DNA of 64,000 nt from Bacteroidaceae bacterium (GCA_017503065.1 JAFVTT010000023.1:1-64000); one strand, 5' to 3'. Shown: positions 1 to 9,950, numbered from the stretch's first letter. A program made the numbers and translations. Notes: generated by a model from the letters alone, not told the origin.

Positions 1-371
1 CACCATGACTAATGTTATGATTAATCTCTCAAACTTCTACTTCAGATTCCTGAAATCAATCTGGTTTCTTTTACCTTAAACAAGTATCAGTTGAGTGGTG
101 TTAACCTAAACAAACTTAACCTAATCTAATATCATGAAAAAACCTAAAACAATTTCTCTTATCTATTATCCTTTTATGCGTTCCTCCCGGAAGGCATTGC
201 AAAGGTACGGCTTTTTAGGATATACGCAATAGCGCCACAGAATAATTGTGCAAAAAACACTTATTTGTTGATTTATGTCAAAGAGTATTGACGGAAATCA
301 AAGGGTTATGGCTGTCTTGTGTTCGCTAATAGACTTCTTTAGCACATAATAGTATATTGGCAGATTTGACC
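1..371. other. Intergenic region at the left edge
   Basis: No convincing gene lies here. A 32-codon open frame starts with ATG at 134 and stops at 232; it begins MKKPKTISLIYY, looks like the first residues of a signal peptide, and sits after the AT-rich, CCTAA-rich leader typical of starts in this genome, so it could be a leader peptide or a gene remnant. On the minus strand 200..207 reads TACCTTTG, a match to the Bacteroidetes -7 box, pointing left towards a possible ATG at position 6. That would be the start of a gene running off the window with a leader of about 190 nt. Both readings are weak. Confidence 0.3.
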
Positions 372-1127
372 TCATCGCATCCACCCCTCCACGGCATAGA
401 CCTTCTCCATGAGTTTACTTTCCTTCCCGTTGGAGTCCTTGAACCACACCTCTATCCTTGCGGCATAGTACTCTCCCCAATCTCCTTCGGATATTTTGAA
501 CCGTTTTGAATTTACATGGCAAGTGAAATGATCGGAACCTTCGGTCTTTTGTGTAGTGGCCTTTCTTATACTTTTCTCTGATAAGGGAAGATTTTCTGTC
601 ACTTCATAGCATCGCAGGAATATGGTTCCCTCGGGTAGTTGGGGATAGAAGAAGGAATATTCGTAAATGCCTCCTTGGAAGGCGTTGCGTATTTGCAACC
701 AGGTTGTGGAATCGGTACTGTCAACTTCCTTCTCCATGTCTGTACCCTCGTCTTTGGGCGTATGATACATCAAACCTTCCGGAATGGGATGCTCCTCGGC
801 AAATCCTGTCGGTGCAGATTGCAGAGCTAACCCAAGGAAAGCGGTGACAAGAAGCTGGATTACCAGCCCAAAAGCGGCAATGCACAGTTGAACGGCCTTA
901 CGTCTGATCAAAAGGAACAGGGCGGCTATGATGAGCAGAAGGAATGCCCACAGGTAAATTGCCAGAAAGAAATCTGTCTTGGCGGGAGAATCGTCCATAT
1001 TCAACGATATCCCCCTGAAGCAGTAGATGGAAACGATGGGCAGAAGAAACCATACGAGCGACAGGTAGTAACCGGCCTTGTAAAGGAGTTTATATACCTC
1101 TTTAATAATTTCGGATAATTGTCCCAT
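372..1127 (-). CDS. Hypothetical membrane protein, 251 aa
   Basis: I do not recognise the family. The start is set at the ATG at 1127 (MGQLSEIIKEVYK); a longer reading frame to 1304 would only re-read tsaE. Three hydrophobic segments occupy roughly residues 18-40, 53-75 and 80-102, followed by a soluble C-terminal region of about 140 residues rich in charged and aromatic residues. The predicted picture is an inner-membrane anchor with a single globular domain. It lies 80 nt downstream of tsaE on the same strand and may be the last gene of the psd-pssA-tsaE operon, but no functional link is evident. Confidence 0.6.
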   Translation of the reverse strand: MGQLSEIIKEVYKLLYKAGYYLSLVWFLLPIVSIYCFRGISLNMDDSPAKTDFFLAIYLWAFLLLIIAALFLLIRRKAVQLCIAAFGLVIQLLVTAFLGLALQSAPTGFAEEHPIPEGLMYHTPKDEGTDMEKEVDSTDSTTWLQIRNAFQGGIYEYSFFYPQLPEGTIFLRCYEVTENLPLSEKSIRKATTQKTEGSDHFTCHVNSKRFKISEGDWGEYYAARIEVWFKDSNGKESKLMEKVYAVEGWMR

Positions 1128-1207
1128 GATGTATCGGAAGCAAGTGGTTGGTGGGGGCAGGAAGTGGTGGTGGGGCAGGTGGTGTCTGGGGCGGGTGCAA
1201 GGTCTTG

Positions 1208-1621
1208 TCAGCCTACGGTAACCTTGCGCATGCCATTGTCGGTTTCCTCGATGTGTACGCTGACGGTATTGTCGGGAAGCAGGTCCTCTATCAGTTCCGG
1301 CCATTCCATCAGGCAGAGGTGACCGCTATAGGCATAGTCGTCAAAACCGAGGTCCATGACCTCAACAAGGTTCTTGATGCGGTAAAAGTCGAAATGATAG
1401 ATGGGACCTATGTCGGAACCGTATTCGTTGACGATGGCGAAGGTGGGGCTTGTTACGGCATCCTTCACGCCCAGTTGCTGGCAGAGGGCCTTTATGAATG
1501 TTGTCTTGCCTGCCCCCATGCCGCCATAGAAGGCAAATACGCGCCTATGCCCCATCTGTGCCACAAACTCCTGTGCGGCATCGGCAATCTTGTCCAGTGA
1601 AGGGATGAGGATTTCAGTCAT
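1208..1621 (-). CDS. tsaE: tRNA threonylcarbamoyladenosine biosynthesis ATPase TsaE
   Basis: TsaE is the ATPase of the TsaBDE complex that installs the universal t6A modification at position 37 of ANN-decoding tRNAs. The 137-aa length is normal for the family. The Walker A motif GGMGAGKTT follows a short strand (VFAFYG), and the family-typical SPTFAIVNEY and the late LMEWPEL segment are present. Its start overlaps the end of pssA by 8 nt, so the two are translationally coupled. Identification is secure. Confidence 0.95.
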   Translation of the reverse strand: MTEILIPSLDKIADAAQEFVAQMGHRRVFAFYGGMGAGKTTFIKALCQQLGVKDAVTSPTFAIVNEYGSDIGPIYHFDFYRIKNLVEVMDLGFDDYAYSGHLCLMEWPELIEDLLPDNTVSVHIEETDNGMRKVTVG

Positions 1622-2336
1622 CTGCTCTGTCGGAGTTTATCAGGGGAGATACGATGGAGAGGATAACATACCACAGGATGATGCCGGCAAAGCAACTTTC
1701 CTCCAGCAGGAAGCACGGCAGGCAGCCCAGCAGGAAGAGGTACTTTACCTTGTTGTCCTTCCAGGAAAGGTTCTTGAACTTCAGGGCAAACAGGGGCAAC
1801 TCTGCCACCAGCAGGAAGCAGAAGAGCATCATGAAGAGGAAGAGGAACATGGCATTGAACTTGCCGCTTACCAGGAAGGCATGCTGCCCTACGATGAGGC
1901 TGCCCCAGAACAATGCGTTGGCAGGTGTGGGCAGGCCTATGAACGAGGTGGTTTGTCGGGTGTCGATGTTGAACTTTGCCAGTCTCAGGGCAGAGAATGC
2001 CGCCATGATGAAGGCGGTGTAGGGCATGAAGCCACGCAGGGGTTCCATGAACTGGGGGTACTGTACCTCCTGGAACAGGCTGAAGAGCATGGCGCTGGGT
2101 GCCACGCCGAAGGTCACCACGTCTGCCAGCGAGTCAAGTTCCTTGCCGATAGGAGAAGAGACTCCCAGAGCGCGGGCCACCATACCGTCGAAGAAGTCGA
2201 AGATGGCTCCCAAAAGGATGAATACTATAGCCCAGAAGTAATTGACGGGAATGGGGTTCTGGAATGCCGCACCCACGGCGATGCAGCCGCAAATCAGGTT
2301 GCAGCAGGTGATGATGTTGGGGATGTGTTTCTTCAT
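1614..2336 (-). CDS. pssA: CDP-diacylglycerol-serine O-phosphatidyltransferase
   Basis: Makes phosphatidylserine from CDP-diacylglycerol and L-serine in the inner membrane; the product is the substrate of the neighbouring Psd. The protein is 240 aa with multiple membrane segments. The CDP-alcohol phosphotransferase signature is seen as DGMVARALG followed by GKELDSLAD, which carries the metal-binding aspartates. The start ATG at 2336 overlaps the psd stop in an ATGA arrangement; an upstream extension to 2609 would only re-read psd. The order psd-pssA is standard in Bacteroidales. Confidence 0.95.
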   Translation of the reverse strand: MKKHIPNIITCCNLICGCIAVGAAFQNPIPVNYFWAIVFILLGAIFDFFDGMVARALGVSSPIGKELDSLADVVTFGVAPSAMLFSLFQEVQYPQFMEPLRGFMPYTAFIMAAFSALRLAKFNIDTRQTTSFIGLPTPANALFWGSLIVGQHAFLVSGKFNAMFLFLFMMLFCFLLVAELPLFALKFKNLSWKDNKVKYLFLLGCLPCFLLEESCFAGIILWYVILSIVSPLINSDRADD

Positions 2337-3031
2337 GACAATCTGGCGATAATGGTTTCGTTGCCCGTGGTGCGCTGGCCGAGTTCCACGTTCACTTTGG
2401 TGCCTACGGGAAGATAGATGTCCACACGGCTGCCGAACTTGATGAAGCCCATGTGCTCGTCTATCTCGCATGTCTCGCCCTCCTGCAGATAGGTGACGAT
2501 GCGTCTGGCCATGGCTCCGGCAACCTGTCTGACCAGGATGTCCTGACCGGTGGATGCGGTGATTACCACGGTGCTGCGCTCGTTCTCGGTACTGGCCTTG
2601 GGAAGCCATGCGGCCTTGAAGCGGCCGTCGTGGTGGCGCACCAGTTTCACCTTGCCGTCGCAGGGAACCCAGTTGGCATGTACGTTGAACAGGCTCATGA
2701 AAATGCTTACCATCAACCGGCGGTCATGGAAGTATTCGTTCTCCTCCACCTCTTCGATGACCACAACCTTTCCGTCGGCGGGAGCGATAATCAGCCCGTC
2801 GGTGTCATCGTCTTCATAGTGCCTGATGGGGCAACGGAAGAAGTTGACAACGATAAGGTAGATTATGCCGGTTATGCCCAAGAATATGTAACTTGCCATC
2901 GGGCAGTTGGAGCCTGCCCAATAATAGACCAAGGCATTCAGTGCGGCAAACGCGATGAAGCCCAATATCAGTGTGGCGGTTCCTTCCCGGTGCAGTCGGA
3001 TTTTCTTAAGTTTGCGGAGTCTTTTGCCCAT
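2333..3031 (-). CDS. psd: Phosphatidylserine decarboxylase
   Basis: Converts phosphatidylserine to phosphatidylethanolamine, the main zwitterionic lipid of these bacteria. It is 232 aa, the shorter Psd type found in Bacteroidetes. One or two N-terminal hydrophobic segments (about residues 20-65) anchor it in the membrane. The self-cleavage site is visible as KFGSRVD, with G200-S201 expected to yield the beta chain and a pyruvoyl-carrying alpha chain. It is the first gene of the psd-pssA-tsaE operon, and a -7 promoter box lies 21 nt upstream of the start. Confidence 0.96.
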   Translation of the reverse strand: MGKRLRKLKKIRLHREGTATLILGFIAFAALNALVYYWAGSNCPMASYIFLGITGIIYLIVVNFFRCPIRHYEDDDTDGLIIAPADGKVVVIEEVEENEYFHDRRLMVSIFMSLFNVHANWVPCDGKVKLVRHHDGRFKAAWLPKASTENERSTVVITASTGQDILVRQVAGAMARRIVTYLQEGETCEIDEHMGFIKFGSRVDIYLPVGTKVNVELGQRTTGNETIIARLS

Positions 3032-3051
3032 TATTCAATAATTTTTACGTA

Positions 3052-3059
3052 CAAAGATA
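3052..3059 (-). promoter_or_regulatory. -7 promoter box for the psd operon
   Basis: The minus strand reads TATCTTTG, matching the Bacteroidetes sigma-ABfr -7 consensus TAnnTTTG. It would give a transcription start near 3046 and a leader of about 15 nt before psd. No clear -33 TTTG was found at the usual spacing. Confidence 0.55.
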
Positions 3060-3186
3060 CAAATTTATGTGAATAAACGGTAGCGTAGCCCTGTTTTTTT
3101 ACTAATTAGACCTAAAAAACACGAAGTCTCCTGCATTAGCAAACTAAAATGCTATATCTTTATGCCGTAAATCAGAATTTAGACTA

Positions 3187-6100
3187 ATGGAAGATTTCGT
3201 ACATCTTCATGTACATACCCAATACTCTTTGCTGGACGGACAGGCCAGCATACCGCGTCTTGTGGACAAGGCCATCTCCGACGGAATGCGCGGAATGGCC
3301 ATCACGGACCACGGCAACATGTTCGGCATAAAGGACTTTTTCGACTATTGCGCCAAGGTGAACGGAAAACGCAAGAAGGAAGGCCTGGAACCGTTCAAGC
3401 CCATTTTCGGATGCGAGATGTATGTGGCACGCCGTGGCGACAAGTCCCTGCGCGAAATCAAGCAGGACCAGAGCGGTTGGCATCTGGTGGTTCTGGCAAA
3501 GAACGAGACGGGTTACCATAATCTTGTGAAACTCGTCAGCCGAGCGTGGGTGGACGGTTATTATATGCGTCCACGCACTGACCATGCCGACCTTGAAAAG
3601 TTCCACGAAGGGCTTATCATTGCCTCTGCCTGTCTGGGCGGTGAGATTCCCAAGAAGATAATGTCGGGCGACATAGCCGCCGCAGAGGAGGCCATACAGT
3701 GGTTCAAGGCCATTTGGGGCGACGACTACTACCTGGAGGTTCAGCGCCATCAGGTCCGCGACCCTCGCCAAAGGGCAAACCGAGAGGTCTTCGAATTGCA
3801 GCAGAAGGTGAACAAGGTTATCTTGGACTTGGCAAAGAAACACGACGTTAAGGTAATAGCCACCAACGACGTGCATTTCGTTGATGAGGACAATGCCGAG
3901 GCCCATGACCACCTGCTTTGCCTCTCCACCAACAAGGACCTGAACGACCCCACACGTATGCTTTATACCAAGCAGGAGTGGTTCAAGACACGCGAGGAGA
4001 TGAACGAGGTGTTTGCCGACCTGCCCGAGGTGCTTGCCAACACGGCAGAGATTCTGGATAAGGTGGAAACCTACAATCTGGACTCCAACCCCATCATGCC
4101 CTTCTTTCCCATTCCCGAAGACTTCGGCACAGAGGAACAATGGCGCGAGCGCTTCACCACAGAGGACCTTTTCAGGGAGTTCACCTCCGACGAGAACGGA
4201 GAGAATCCCATGCCTCGCGAGGAGGGCGAGAAGAAGATTGCCAAACTGGGCGGACTGGACAAACTGTACCGCATAAAGTTCGAGGCCGACTATCTTGGTT
4301 TCCTTGCATACCAAGGTGCAAGGAAACTCTACGGAGAGAATCTTTCCAAGGAAGTGGACGACCGCATACGCTTTGAGTTGCACATAATGAAGACCATGGG
4401 TTTCCCCGGTTACTTCCTTATCGTGCAGGATTTCATCAACTCCGCACGCAACGAACTTGGCGTATGGGTGGGTCCCGGCCGTGGTTCAGCTGCCGGCAGT
4501 GTGGTGGCATATTGTCTGGGCATCACCCGTCTGGACCCCATGAAGTACGACCTTCTGTTCGAGCGTTTCCTGAACCCTGACCGTATATCTCTTCCTGATA
4601 TAGATACCGACTTCGACGACGATGGGCGCGGACGTGTACTCCAATGGGTAATGGACAAGTACGGCAAGGAGAACTGCGCCCACATCATCACATACTCCAC
4701 CATGGCCACGAAGAACAGCCTGAAGGATGTGGCACGAATAGAGAAACTGCCTCTGGACAAGGCAAATGCTCTTTGCAAGGCCATCCCCGACAGACTCAGT
4801 CTGGACGGCAAGGACCTGAAGATGAACCTTACCAATGCCATCAAGTGTACCGTGGAGTTGCAACAGGCAGAGGCCAGTTCCGACCCAGTACTTGCAAACA
4901 CCATCAAATACGCCCGCATGCTGGAGGGCAATATCCGAGGTACGGGCATACACGCCTGCGGTTTCATCATCTGCCGCGACCCGATATCGGAGCACGTTCC
5001 AGTCAGCACGGCCGATGACCCGGATTTTCCTGGGCAGAAGACAGCCGTCACACAGTACGACGGTCATGTCATAGAGTCCACCGGCCTTATCAAGATGGAC
5101 TTCCTCGGCCTGAAGACCCTGTCCGAGATGAAGGAGGCCTGCCGCGTGATAAAGGAAGCCCACGGCATAGACATCGACCCGGACACGCTTCCCATAGACG
5201 ATGAACTGACATACAAACTCTACCAGGAAGGCCGCACCGTCGGTACCTTCCAGTTCGAGTCTGCTGGCATGCAGAAGTACCTCAAGGAACTCCGCCCCAC
5301 GGTGTTCGAGGACCTCATTGCCATGAACGCCCTGTATCGTCCGGGTCCTATGGACTATATCCCGTCCTTCATTGCCAGAAAGAACGGACAGGAGGAAATC
5401 AAGTACGACATCCCCATCATGGAGAAGTACTTGAAGGACACCTACGGCATTACCGTGTATCAGGAGCAGGTCATGCTGCTGAGCCGTCTGCTGGCCGACT
5501 TCACCCGAGGCGAGAGCGATGCCCTGCGTAAGGCCATGGGTAAGAAGAAGAAGGACATTGTAGACGCCATGAAGCCCAAGTTCATCGAGGGTGGCGTGCG
5601 CAACGGCCACGACCCCAAGGTACTGGAAAAGATATGGGGCGACTGGGAGAAGTTCGCCTCCTATGCCTTCAACAAGTCGCATGCCGCCTGCTACTCCTGG
5701 GTGGCATACCAGACGGCCTACCTGAAGGCGCACTACCCAGCCGAATTCATGGCGGCACTGCTTACCCGACGAAAGGACGACATCAAGGAAATAACAAAAC
5801 TTCTGGACGAATGCCGTGCGCTGAAGATAGAGGTGCTGGGACCCGACGTGAACGAGTCGCATGCCAACTTCGGTGTGAACAGTAAATCGCAGATACGTTT
5901 CGGTCTGATGGCTATTAAGGGTCTTGGCGAATCGGCGGCGGAAGCCATCGTGAAGGAAAGGGAGAATAACGGCCCGTACAAGGACCTCTTCGACTTCGTC
6001 CAGCGCGTGCCCATGTCGTCCGTTAAGCGAAGTGGCATGGAATGCCTTGCCCTCAGCGGAGCGTTTGACGCCTTCAAGGAGCAGATCAGGCGTGAGCAGT

Positions 6101-6903
6101 TTTTCGGTCTGAATGCCAAGGGAGAATTGTTCCTGGACACGCTTACGCGTTATGGTAACAGCTACCAGCAGAGCATGATGGAAGCCCAGTTCTCGCTCTT
6201 CGGAACAGACATGGTGGAGGTAAGTACCCCTCCTATTCCTCATGCCGAGTCATGGAGCATGTTGGAACGTCTGAATAAGGAGCGTGACCTTGTAGGCATA
6301 TACCTTTCGGGACATCCTTTGGACGAATATGCAGTGATTATACGCGATATCTGCACCATGCATGCCACCGATTTGGAGGACCCTTCTGAGTTCGTCGATT
6401 GCGACTTTTCGCTTGGCGGTATCGTCACCAATGTGAAGACCGGCATCAGCAAGCGCGGATCGGGCTATGGCATAGTTACCATCGAGGATTATAGCGGACA
6501 GGGCGAAATCGCATTGTTCGGTCAGGACTGGCCCAAATGGAGCGGTTACATGATGGTGGGCAGTACCCTGTATATTACCGGACAAGTGCAGCCAGGCCGA
6601 TACGATGCCACACGTGTTCAGTTGAGCATAGGTGACATACAGTACCTTGGCGATGTCAAGGACAACCTTATACAGAAGATTACCATTCACCTACAGATAG
6701 AGACGCTGACCGAAGAACTGGTGATGCTGCTGGGTGACACGCTTAAAAAAGAGACAGGCAATGTGGCGGTGGAGGTTGTTTTCCACAGTGCTGACGGTAC
6801 GACCCTTACCATGAAACCAACTGATTTGAAGGTCAAGGTGTCTCGTCATCTTATGGACTTTCTGCAGACAAACGATGGCATAGAATACACAGTAAACGAT
6901 TGA
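3187..6903 (+). CDS. dnaE: DNA polymerase III alpha subunit
   Basis: Replicative polymerase catalytic subunit, 1238 aa, in the normal size range. The N-terminal PHP domain begins at once (FVHLHVHTQYSLLDG, and AITDHGNMFG). The polymerase active site is seen as PDIDTDFDDDGRGR with catalytic D471 and D473, followed by the fingers region and GTGIHACGFII. The tandem helix-hairpin-helix region and an OB-fold (about residues 1070-1160) lie near the C-terminus. It is divergent from psd with 155 nt between. A near-match to the -7 box (TATCTTTA, about 3153-3160) could be its promoter. trxA follows after 37 nt. Confidence 0.97.
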   Translation: MEDFVHLHVHTQYSLLDGQASIPRLVDKAISDGMRGMAITDHGNMFGIKDFFDYCAKVNGKRKKEGLEPFKPIFGCEMYVARRGDKSLREIKQDQSGWHLVVLAKNETGYHNLVKLVSRAWVDGYYMRPRTDHADLEKFHEGLIIASACLGGEIPKKIMSGDIAAAEEAIQWFKAIWGDDYYLEVQRHQVRDPRQRANREVFELQQKVNKVILDLAKKHDVKVIATNDVHFVDEDNAEAHDHLLCLSTNKDLNDPTRMLYTKQEWFKTREEMNEVFADLPEVLANTAEILDKVETYNLDSNPIMPFFPIPEDFGTEEQWRERFTTEDLFREFTSDENGENPMPREEGEKKIAKLGGLDKLYRIKFEADYLGFLAYQGARKLYGENLSKEVDDRIRFELHIMKTMGFPGYFLIVQDFINSARNELGVWVGPGRGSAAGSVVAYCLGITRLDPMKYDLLFERFLNPDRISLPDIDTDFDDDGRGRVLQWVMDKYGKENCAHIITYSTMATKNSLKDVARIEKLPLDKANALCKAIPDRLSLDGKDLKMNLTNAIKCTVELQQAEASSDPVLANTIKYARMLEGNIRGTGIHACGFIICRDPISEHVPVSTADDPDFPGQKTAVTQYDGHVIESTGLIKMDFLGLKTLSEMKEACRVIKEAHGIDIDPDTLPIDDELTYKLYQEGRTVGTFQFESAGMQKYLKELRPTVFEDLIAMNALYRPGPMDYIPSFIARKNGQEEIKYDIPIMEKYLKDTYGITVYQEQVMLLSRLLADFTRGESDALRKAMGKKKKDIVDAMKPKFIEGGVRNGHDPKVLEKIWGDWEKFASYAFNKSHAACYSWVAYQTAYLKAHYPAEFMAALLTRRKDDIKEITKLLDECRALKIEVLGPDVNESHANFGVNSKSQIRFGLMAIKGLGESAAEAIVKERENNGPYKDLFDFVQRVPMSSVKRSGMECLALSGAFDAFKEQIRREQFFGLNAKGELFLDTLTRYGNSYQQSMMEAQFSLFGTDMVEVSTPPIPHAESWSMLERLNKERDLVGIYLSGHPLDEYAVIIRDICTMHATDLEDPSEFVDCDFSLGGIVTNVKTGISKRGSGYGIVTIEDYSGQGEIALFGQDWPKWSGYMMVGSTLYITGQVQPGRYDATRVQLSIGDIQYLGDVKDNLIQKITIHLQIETLTEELVMLLGDTLKKETGNVAVEVVFHSADGTTLTMKPTDLKVKVSRHLMDFLQTNDGIEYTVND

Positions 6904-6940
6904 ATTATTATAATAAGTATAACGCTAAAACATTGTTATT

Positions 6941-7255
6941 ATGGCACAAGTTATCAACAGCGCTAATTTCGAGGAACTGATTGCAACAGGCAAACCCGTA
7001 GTATTGGACTTTTGGGCAACATGGTGTGGCCCTTGCAAGCGTGTCGCTCCTCTGGTAGAGCAACTCGCTGACGAGTATGCCGGACAGGCTATCATAGGCA
7101 AGTGCGACATTGAGGAGGACGAGGAGCTCCCAATGCGCTTCGGCGTACGCAACATCCCCACCATCCTGTTCATCAAGAATGGTGAGGTAGTGGACAAGCA
7201 GGTAGGCGCATGCACCAAGGCTGTGCTTGAGGAGAAACTCAAGGCTATCCTGTAA
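6941..7255 (+). CDS. trxA: Thioredoxin
   Basis: Cytoplasmic thioredoxin of 104 aa. The redox site WCGPCK is present with C29 and C32, and the cis-proline segment is NIPTILF. It has no signal peptide. It is expected to be reduced by the thioredoxin reductase encoded at 22751-23659. It follows dnaE closely on the same strand, and a small acidic protein follows 40 nt later. Confidence 0.95.
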   Translation: MAQVINSANFEELIATGKPVVLDFWATWCGPCKRVAPLVEQLADEYAGQAIIGKCDIEEDEELPMRFGVRNIPTILFIKNGEVVDKQVGACTKAVLEEKLKAIL

Positions 7256-7295
7256 TGTCGCAGAAAGTAGGATTATCAATAAACACATACAAACG

Positions 7296-7613
7296 ATGAG
7301 CGAATTCAACGAAGAACTCCTGTTTGCCGAGGAGGACCGCCAGACCGTGGCCTTCATCCAGGGCTATCTGCCACAGGAGATAAAGGAGAAGTTCACAGAA
7401 GACGACCTCTACTATTTCCTGGATGCCTTTGCAGAATACTGCGAGACATCCGGCCTTATGGACAATGAGGACGAGGAGGCAGAGATAGACATCGAAGAGG
7501 CTGCCGCCTTTATGGTGAAGCAGGCCAAGAAGGAGAAGATAGGTTCCTTCGATGCCGAGGATGTCCGTTGGATAGTAGACGGCCAGTTGGAGTTCTGGGA
7601 AACACAGGAATGA
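7296..7613 (+). CDS. Hypothetical acidic protein, 105 aa
   Basis: A small, very acidic soluble protein starting MSEFNEELLFAEED. It is predicted to be mostly helical, with an acidic run EDEEAEIDIEE near the middle, and no membrane segment or metal site. I recognise no domain; proteins like it occur between trxA and tadA in related Bacteroidales as far as I recall, but that is from memory. The stop codon overlaps the tadA start (ATGA), so it is translated in one operon with tadA. The start at 7296 is preferred over an in-frame upstream start that overlaps trxA. Confidence 0.7.
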   Translation: MSEFNEELLFAEEDRQTVAFIQGYLPQEIKEKFTEDDLYYFLDAFAEYCETSGLMDNEDEEAEIDIEEAAAFMVKQAKKEKIGSFDAEDVRWIVDGQLEFWETQE

Positions 7614-8041
7614 CCGACGAGCAGTACATGAAGCAGGCCCTTCAGGAAGCGCATAAGGCGCTTTCCGAAGGTGAAGTGCCCATTGGGGCCGTCATAGTGT
7701 GCCGTGGGCAGATTATTGCCCGTGGGCACAACCTCACCGAGCGCCTGCACGATGTCACTGCCCATGCCGAAATGCAGGCCATCACCGCCGCAACGGAACG
7801 CCTTGGGGGCAAGTACCTGACGGACTGCACCCTGTATGTCACCGTGGAACCGTGCATAATGTGTGCCGGTGCTCTAGGGTGGAGCCAGATACCTCGTGTG
7901 GTATATGGGGCAGGCGATGACAAGCGCGGTTTCCGACGCTTTGCGCCTCAGGCCCTGCATCCCCGGTGCGAGGTGGTGGCAGGTGTGCTGGAGGAGGAGT
8001 GTGCCATGCTGATGAAGTCCTTTTTCCAAAAGAAACGGTAA
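7610..8041 (+). CDS. tadA: tRNA-specific adenosine deaminase TadA
   Basis: Deaminates A34 of tRNA-Arg(ACG) to inosine. The protein is 143 aa from the ATG at 7610. The cytidine-deaminase-fold zinc site is seen as HAE (H52, catalytic E54) and PCIMCAG (C82, C85). The context LTERLHDVTAHAEMQAI is characteristic of tRNA-acting members. Its start overlaps the preceding stop by 4 nt, and yraN begins 5 nt after its stop. Confidence 0.94.
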   Translation: MTDEQYMKQALQEAHKALSEGEVPIGAVIVCRGQIIARGHNLTERLHDVTAHAEMQAITAATERLGGKYLTDCTLYVTVEPCIMCAGALGWSQIPRVVYGAGDDKRGFRRFAPQALHPRCEVVAGVLEEECAMLMKSFFQKKR

Positions 8042-8046
8042 TATCC

Positions 8047-8415
8047 ATGGCGCAGCACAACGACTTCGGCGTACAGGGCGAGGACATAGCCATAGACTAT
8101 CTCCGCAGGAAGGGCTACGTAATTCTGGACAGGAACTGGCGTAGCGGTCACAAGGAGATAGACATCGTGGCACGCAAGGACGATACCGTGGTGTTTGTGG
8201 AGGTGAAGGCCCGTGCCAATGCCTTCTACGGCAACCCCGAGGATGCCGTCACTCGCAGGAAGATGCACTTGCTGGTGCTTGCCGCGGATGCATATCTGCG
8301 CTACAACGCCATCGACCTGGAGGTCCGCTTCGACGTGATTACCATCACCGGCACAACCGGGAAGCCATACATAAGACACTATGAACGTGCATTCAGACCC
8401 GGCATTGGAATATAG
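8047..8415 (+). CDS. YraN family (UPF0102) endonuclease-like protein
   Basis: A 122-aa protein with the UPF0102 pattern: an N-terminal GxxGEDIAIDYL helix, then GHKEIDIVARKD and VFVEVKAR, which reproduce the E...D...ExK core of restriction-endonuclease-like folds. The cellular role of the family is not settled. It starts 5 nt after tadA and its 3' end overlaps birA by 35 nt, so it belongs to the trxA-to-birA transcription unit. Confidence 0.88.
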   Translation: MAQHNDFGVQGEDIAIDYLRRKGYVILDRNWRSGHKEIDIVARKDDTVVFVEVKARANAFYGNPEDAVTRRKMHLLVLAADAYLRYNAIDLEVRFDVITITGTTGKPYIRHYERAFRPGIGI

Positions 8416-9133
8416 GAACCTGGACGAGGTCAGTTCCACCAACGACTTCCTCCGCGCCTATGCCCCCTCTGCCGACATCACCGTGGTGTCGGCGTCGTTC
8501 CAAACGAAAGGGCGCGGACAGATGGGCAACACGTGGGTGAGCAACCCAGGAGAGAATGCCCTGTTTAGCGTGCTTGTGTGCCCCGAGAACCTGAAGGCCA
8601 CGGACGGTTTCATTCTCAGTCAGGCCATGGCCTTGAGCATCAAGGAGGAACTGGACCTATACCTTGAAGGAGTATGCATCAAGTGGCCCAACGACATATA
8701 CGTGAACGGAGAGAAAATCTGCGGTACGCTCATAGAGAACTCCCTCATGGGCAAGAACGTGGGCCGTTCCGTCATAGGCAGCGGGATAAACGTTAACCAG
8801 ACGGTATTTCCCGAAGGACTTGCGGTACCGCCTACCTCCCTGTGCCTGCATACGGGCAAGGACATGCCACCTTCCGACCTGATACGTGCCGTAGTGCTTC
8901 GCTTCGCTGACTACTACAAGGAGATACAGCAGGGATGCTATGACCGTATTAGGGAACTTTATCACCGTGCCATGTATCTGAGGGGAGTGCAGTGTCGTTT
9001 TCTGGACGAGGGCGGAATGTTCATGGGTACCATATCCCATGTGGAGGCGGACGGCCACATCATCATCGTAGACACCGAGGGCAGGGCAAGGCGCTATGCC
9101 TTCAAGCAGGTGAAGTTAGTACGTACTATATAA
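8381..9133 (+). CDS. birA: Biotin-[acetyl-CoA-carboxylase] ligase
   Basis: Attaches biotin to biotin-carboxyl-carrier protein through biotinyl-5'-AMP. The 250-aa protein has only the catalytic and small C-terminal domains; the DNA-binding N-terminal domain of the E. coli BirA repressor is absent. The ligase motifs are GRGQMGNTW, IKWPNDIYV and the lysine-containing EKICGTLIE, followed by GSGINVNQ. It overlaps yraN by 35 nt; pyrH follows 29 nt downstream. Confidence 0.94.
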   Translation: MNVHSDPALEYRNLDEVSSTNDFLRAYAPSADITVVSASFQTKGRGQMGNTWVSNPGENALFSVLVCPENLKATDGFILSQAMALSIKEELDLYLEGVCIKWPNDIYVNGEKICGTLIENSLMGKNVGRSVIGSGINVNQTVFPEGLAVPPTSLCLHTGKDMPPSDLIRAVVLRFADYYKEIQQGCYDRIRELYHRAMYLRGVQCRFLDEGGMFMGTISHVEADGHIIIVDTEGRARRYAFKQVKLVRTI

Positions 9134-9162
9134 AATAAGGAAACAACCAAATATCTACAACT

Positions 9163-9870
9163 ATGAAATTCAACCGTATCTTATTGAAACTCTCCGGCGA
9201 AAGCCTGGCAGGAGAGCAGAAACAGGGCATCAACACCGAGCGTCTCAACGACTATGCCCGCCAGATCAAGGAAATAGCCGAGATGGGAGTGCAGATAGGC
9301 ATCGTCATCGGTGGAGGCAACATCTTCCGTGGCCTTACCGGTGCAGGCAAGGGTTTTGACCGCGTGAAGGGCGACCAGATGGGCATGTGCGCTACGGTTA
9401 TCAACTCTTTGGCACTGAGCAGTGCCCTTGGTGCAATCGGGCAGAAGAACCGTGTCCTTACCGCTATCCGCATGGAGCCTATCGGCGAGTTCTACACCAA
9501 GTGGAAGGCCATCGAGGCCATGGAACGCGGCGAGGTTGTCATCATGAGTGCCGGCACAGGTTCTCCCTATTTCACCACCGACACGGGTTCTTCCCTGCGT
9601 GGCATAGAGATAGAGGCCGACGTGATGCTGAAGGGAACCCGTGTGGACGGCATCTACACCGCCGACCCCGAGAAGGACCCCACCGCCACCAAGTTCCAGG
9701 ACATCACCTATCAGGATGTCATTGCCAAGGGCCTGAAGGTAATGGACATCACCGCCACAGCCATGTGCATGCAGAACGACCTCCCCATCTACGTGTTCAA
9801 CATGGACATCGTGGGCAACCTCAAGAAGGTCATCTCCGGCGAGGACATCGGCACTCTTGTGCATAACTAG
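9163..9870 (+). CDS. pyrH: UMP kinase
   Basis: Phosphorylates UMP to UDP in pyrimidine nucleotide synthesis. The 235-aa protein shows the amino-acid-kinase fold with LLKLSGESLAGE at the N-terminus, IGGGNIFRG, the GTGSPYFTTDT nucleotide region and DGIYTADPEKDP. It ends the plus-strand cluster; hairpins lie between it and the convergent gene at 10030. Confidence 0.97.
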   Translation: MKFNRILLKLSGESLAGEQKQGINTERLNDYARQIKEIAEMGVQIGIVIGGGNIFRGLTGAGKGFDRVKGDQMGMCATVINSLALSSALGAIGQKNRVLTAIRMEPIGEFYTKWKAIEAMERGEVVIMSAGTGSPYFTTDTGSSLRGIEIEADVMLKGTRVDGIYTADPEKDPTATKFQDITYQDVIAKGLKVMDITATAMCMQNDLPIYVFNMDIVGNLKKVISGEDIGTLVHN

Positions 9871-9950
9871 GCAACACGCATTTAACCTTCCTATAAACAA
9901 CGCCGTCTGCCCATGGAGGAGATGGCGTTGCGTCATGATGCCCCTACTTT

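Noticed and set aside
134..232. 32-codon frame MKKPKTISLIYY near the left edge
   Set aside because: Too short, no conservation evidence; kept only as a note in the intergenic entry.
2337..2609. N-terminal extension of pssA
   Set aside because: The extra residues re-read psd; the ATGA overlap gives a better start at 2336.
4486..6243. 585-codon open frame antisense to dnaE (also 3184-4383)
   Set aside because: Lies opposite a certain dnaE with full motifs; the antisense products have no recognisable domain and follow from GC-rich codon use.
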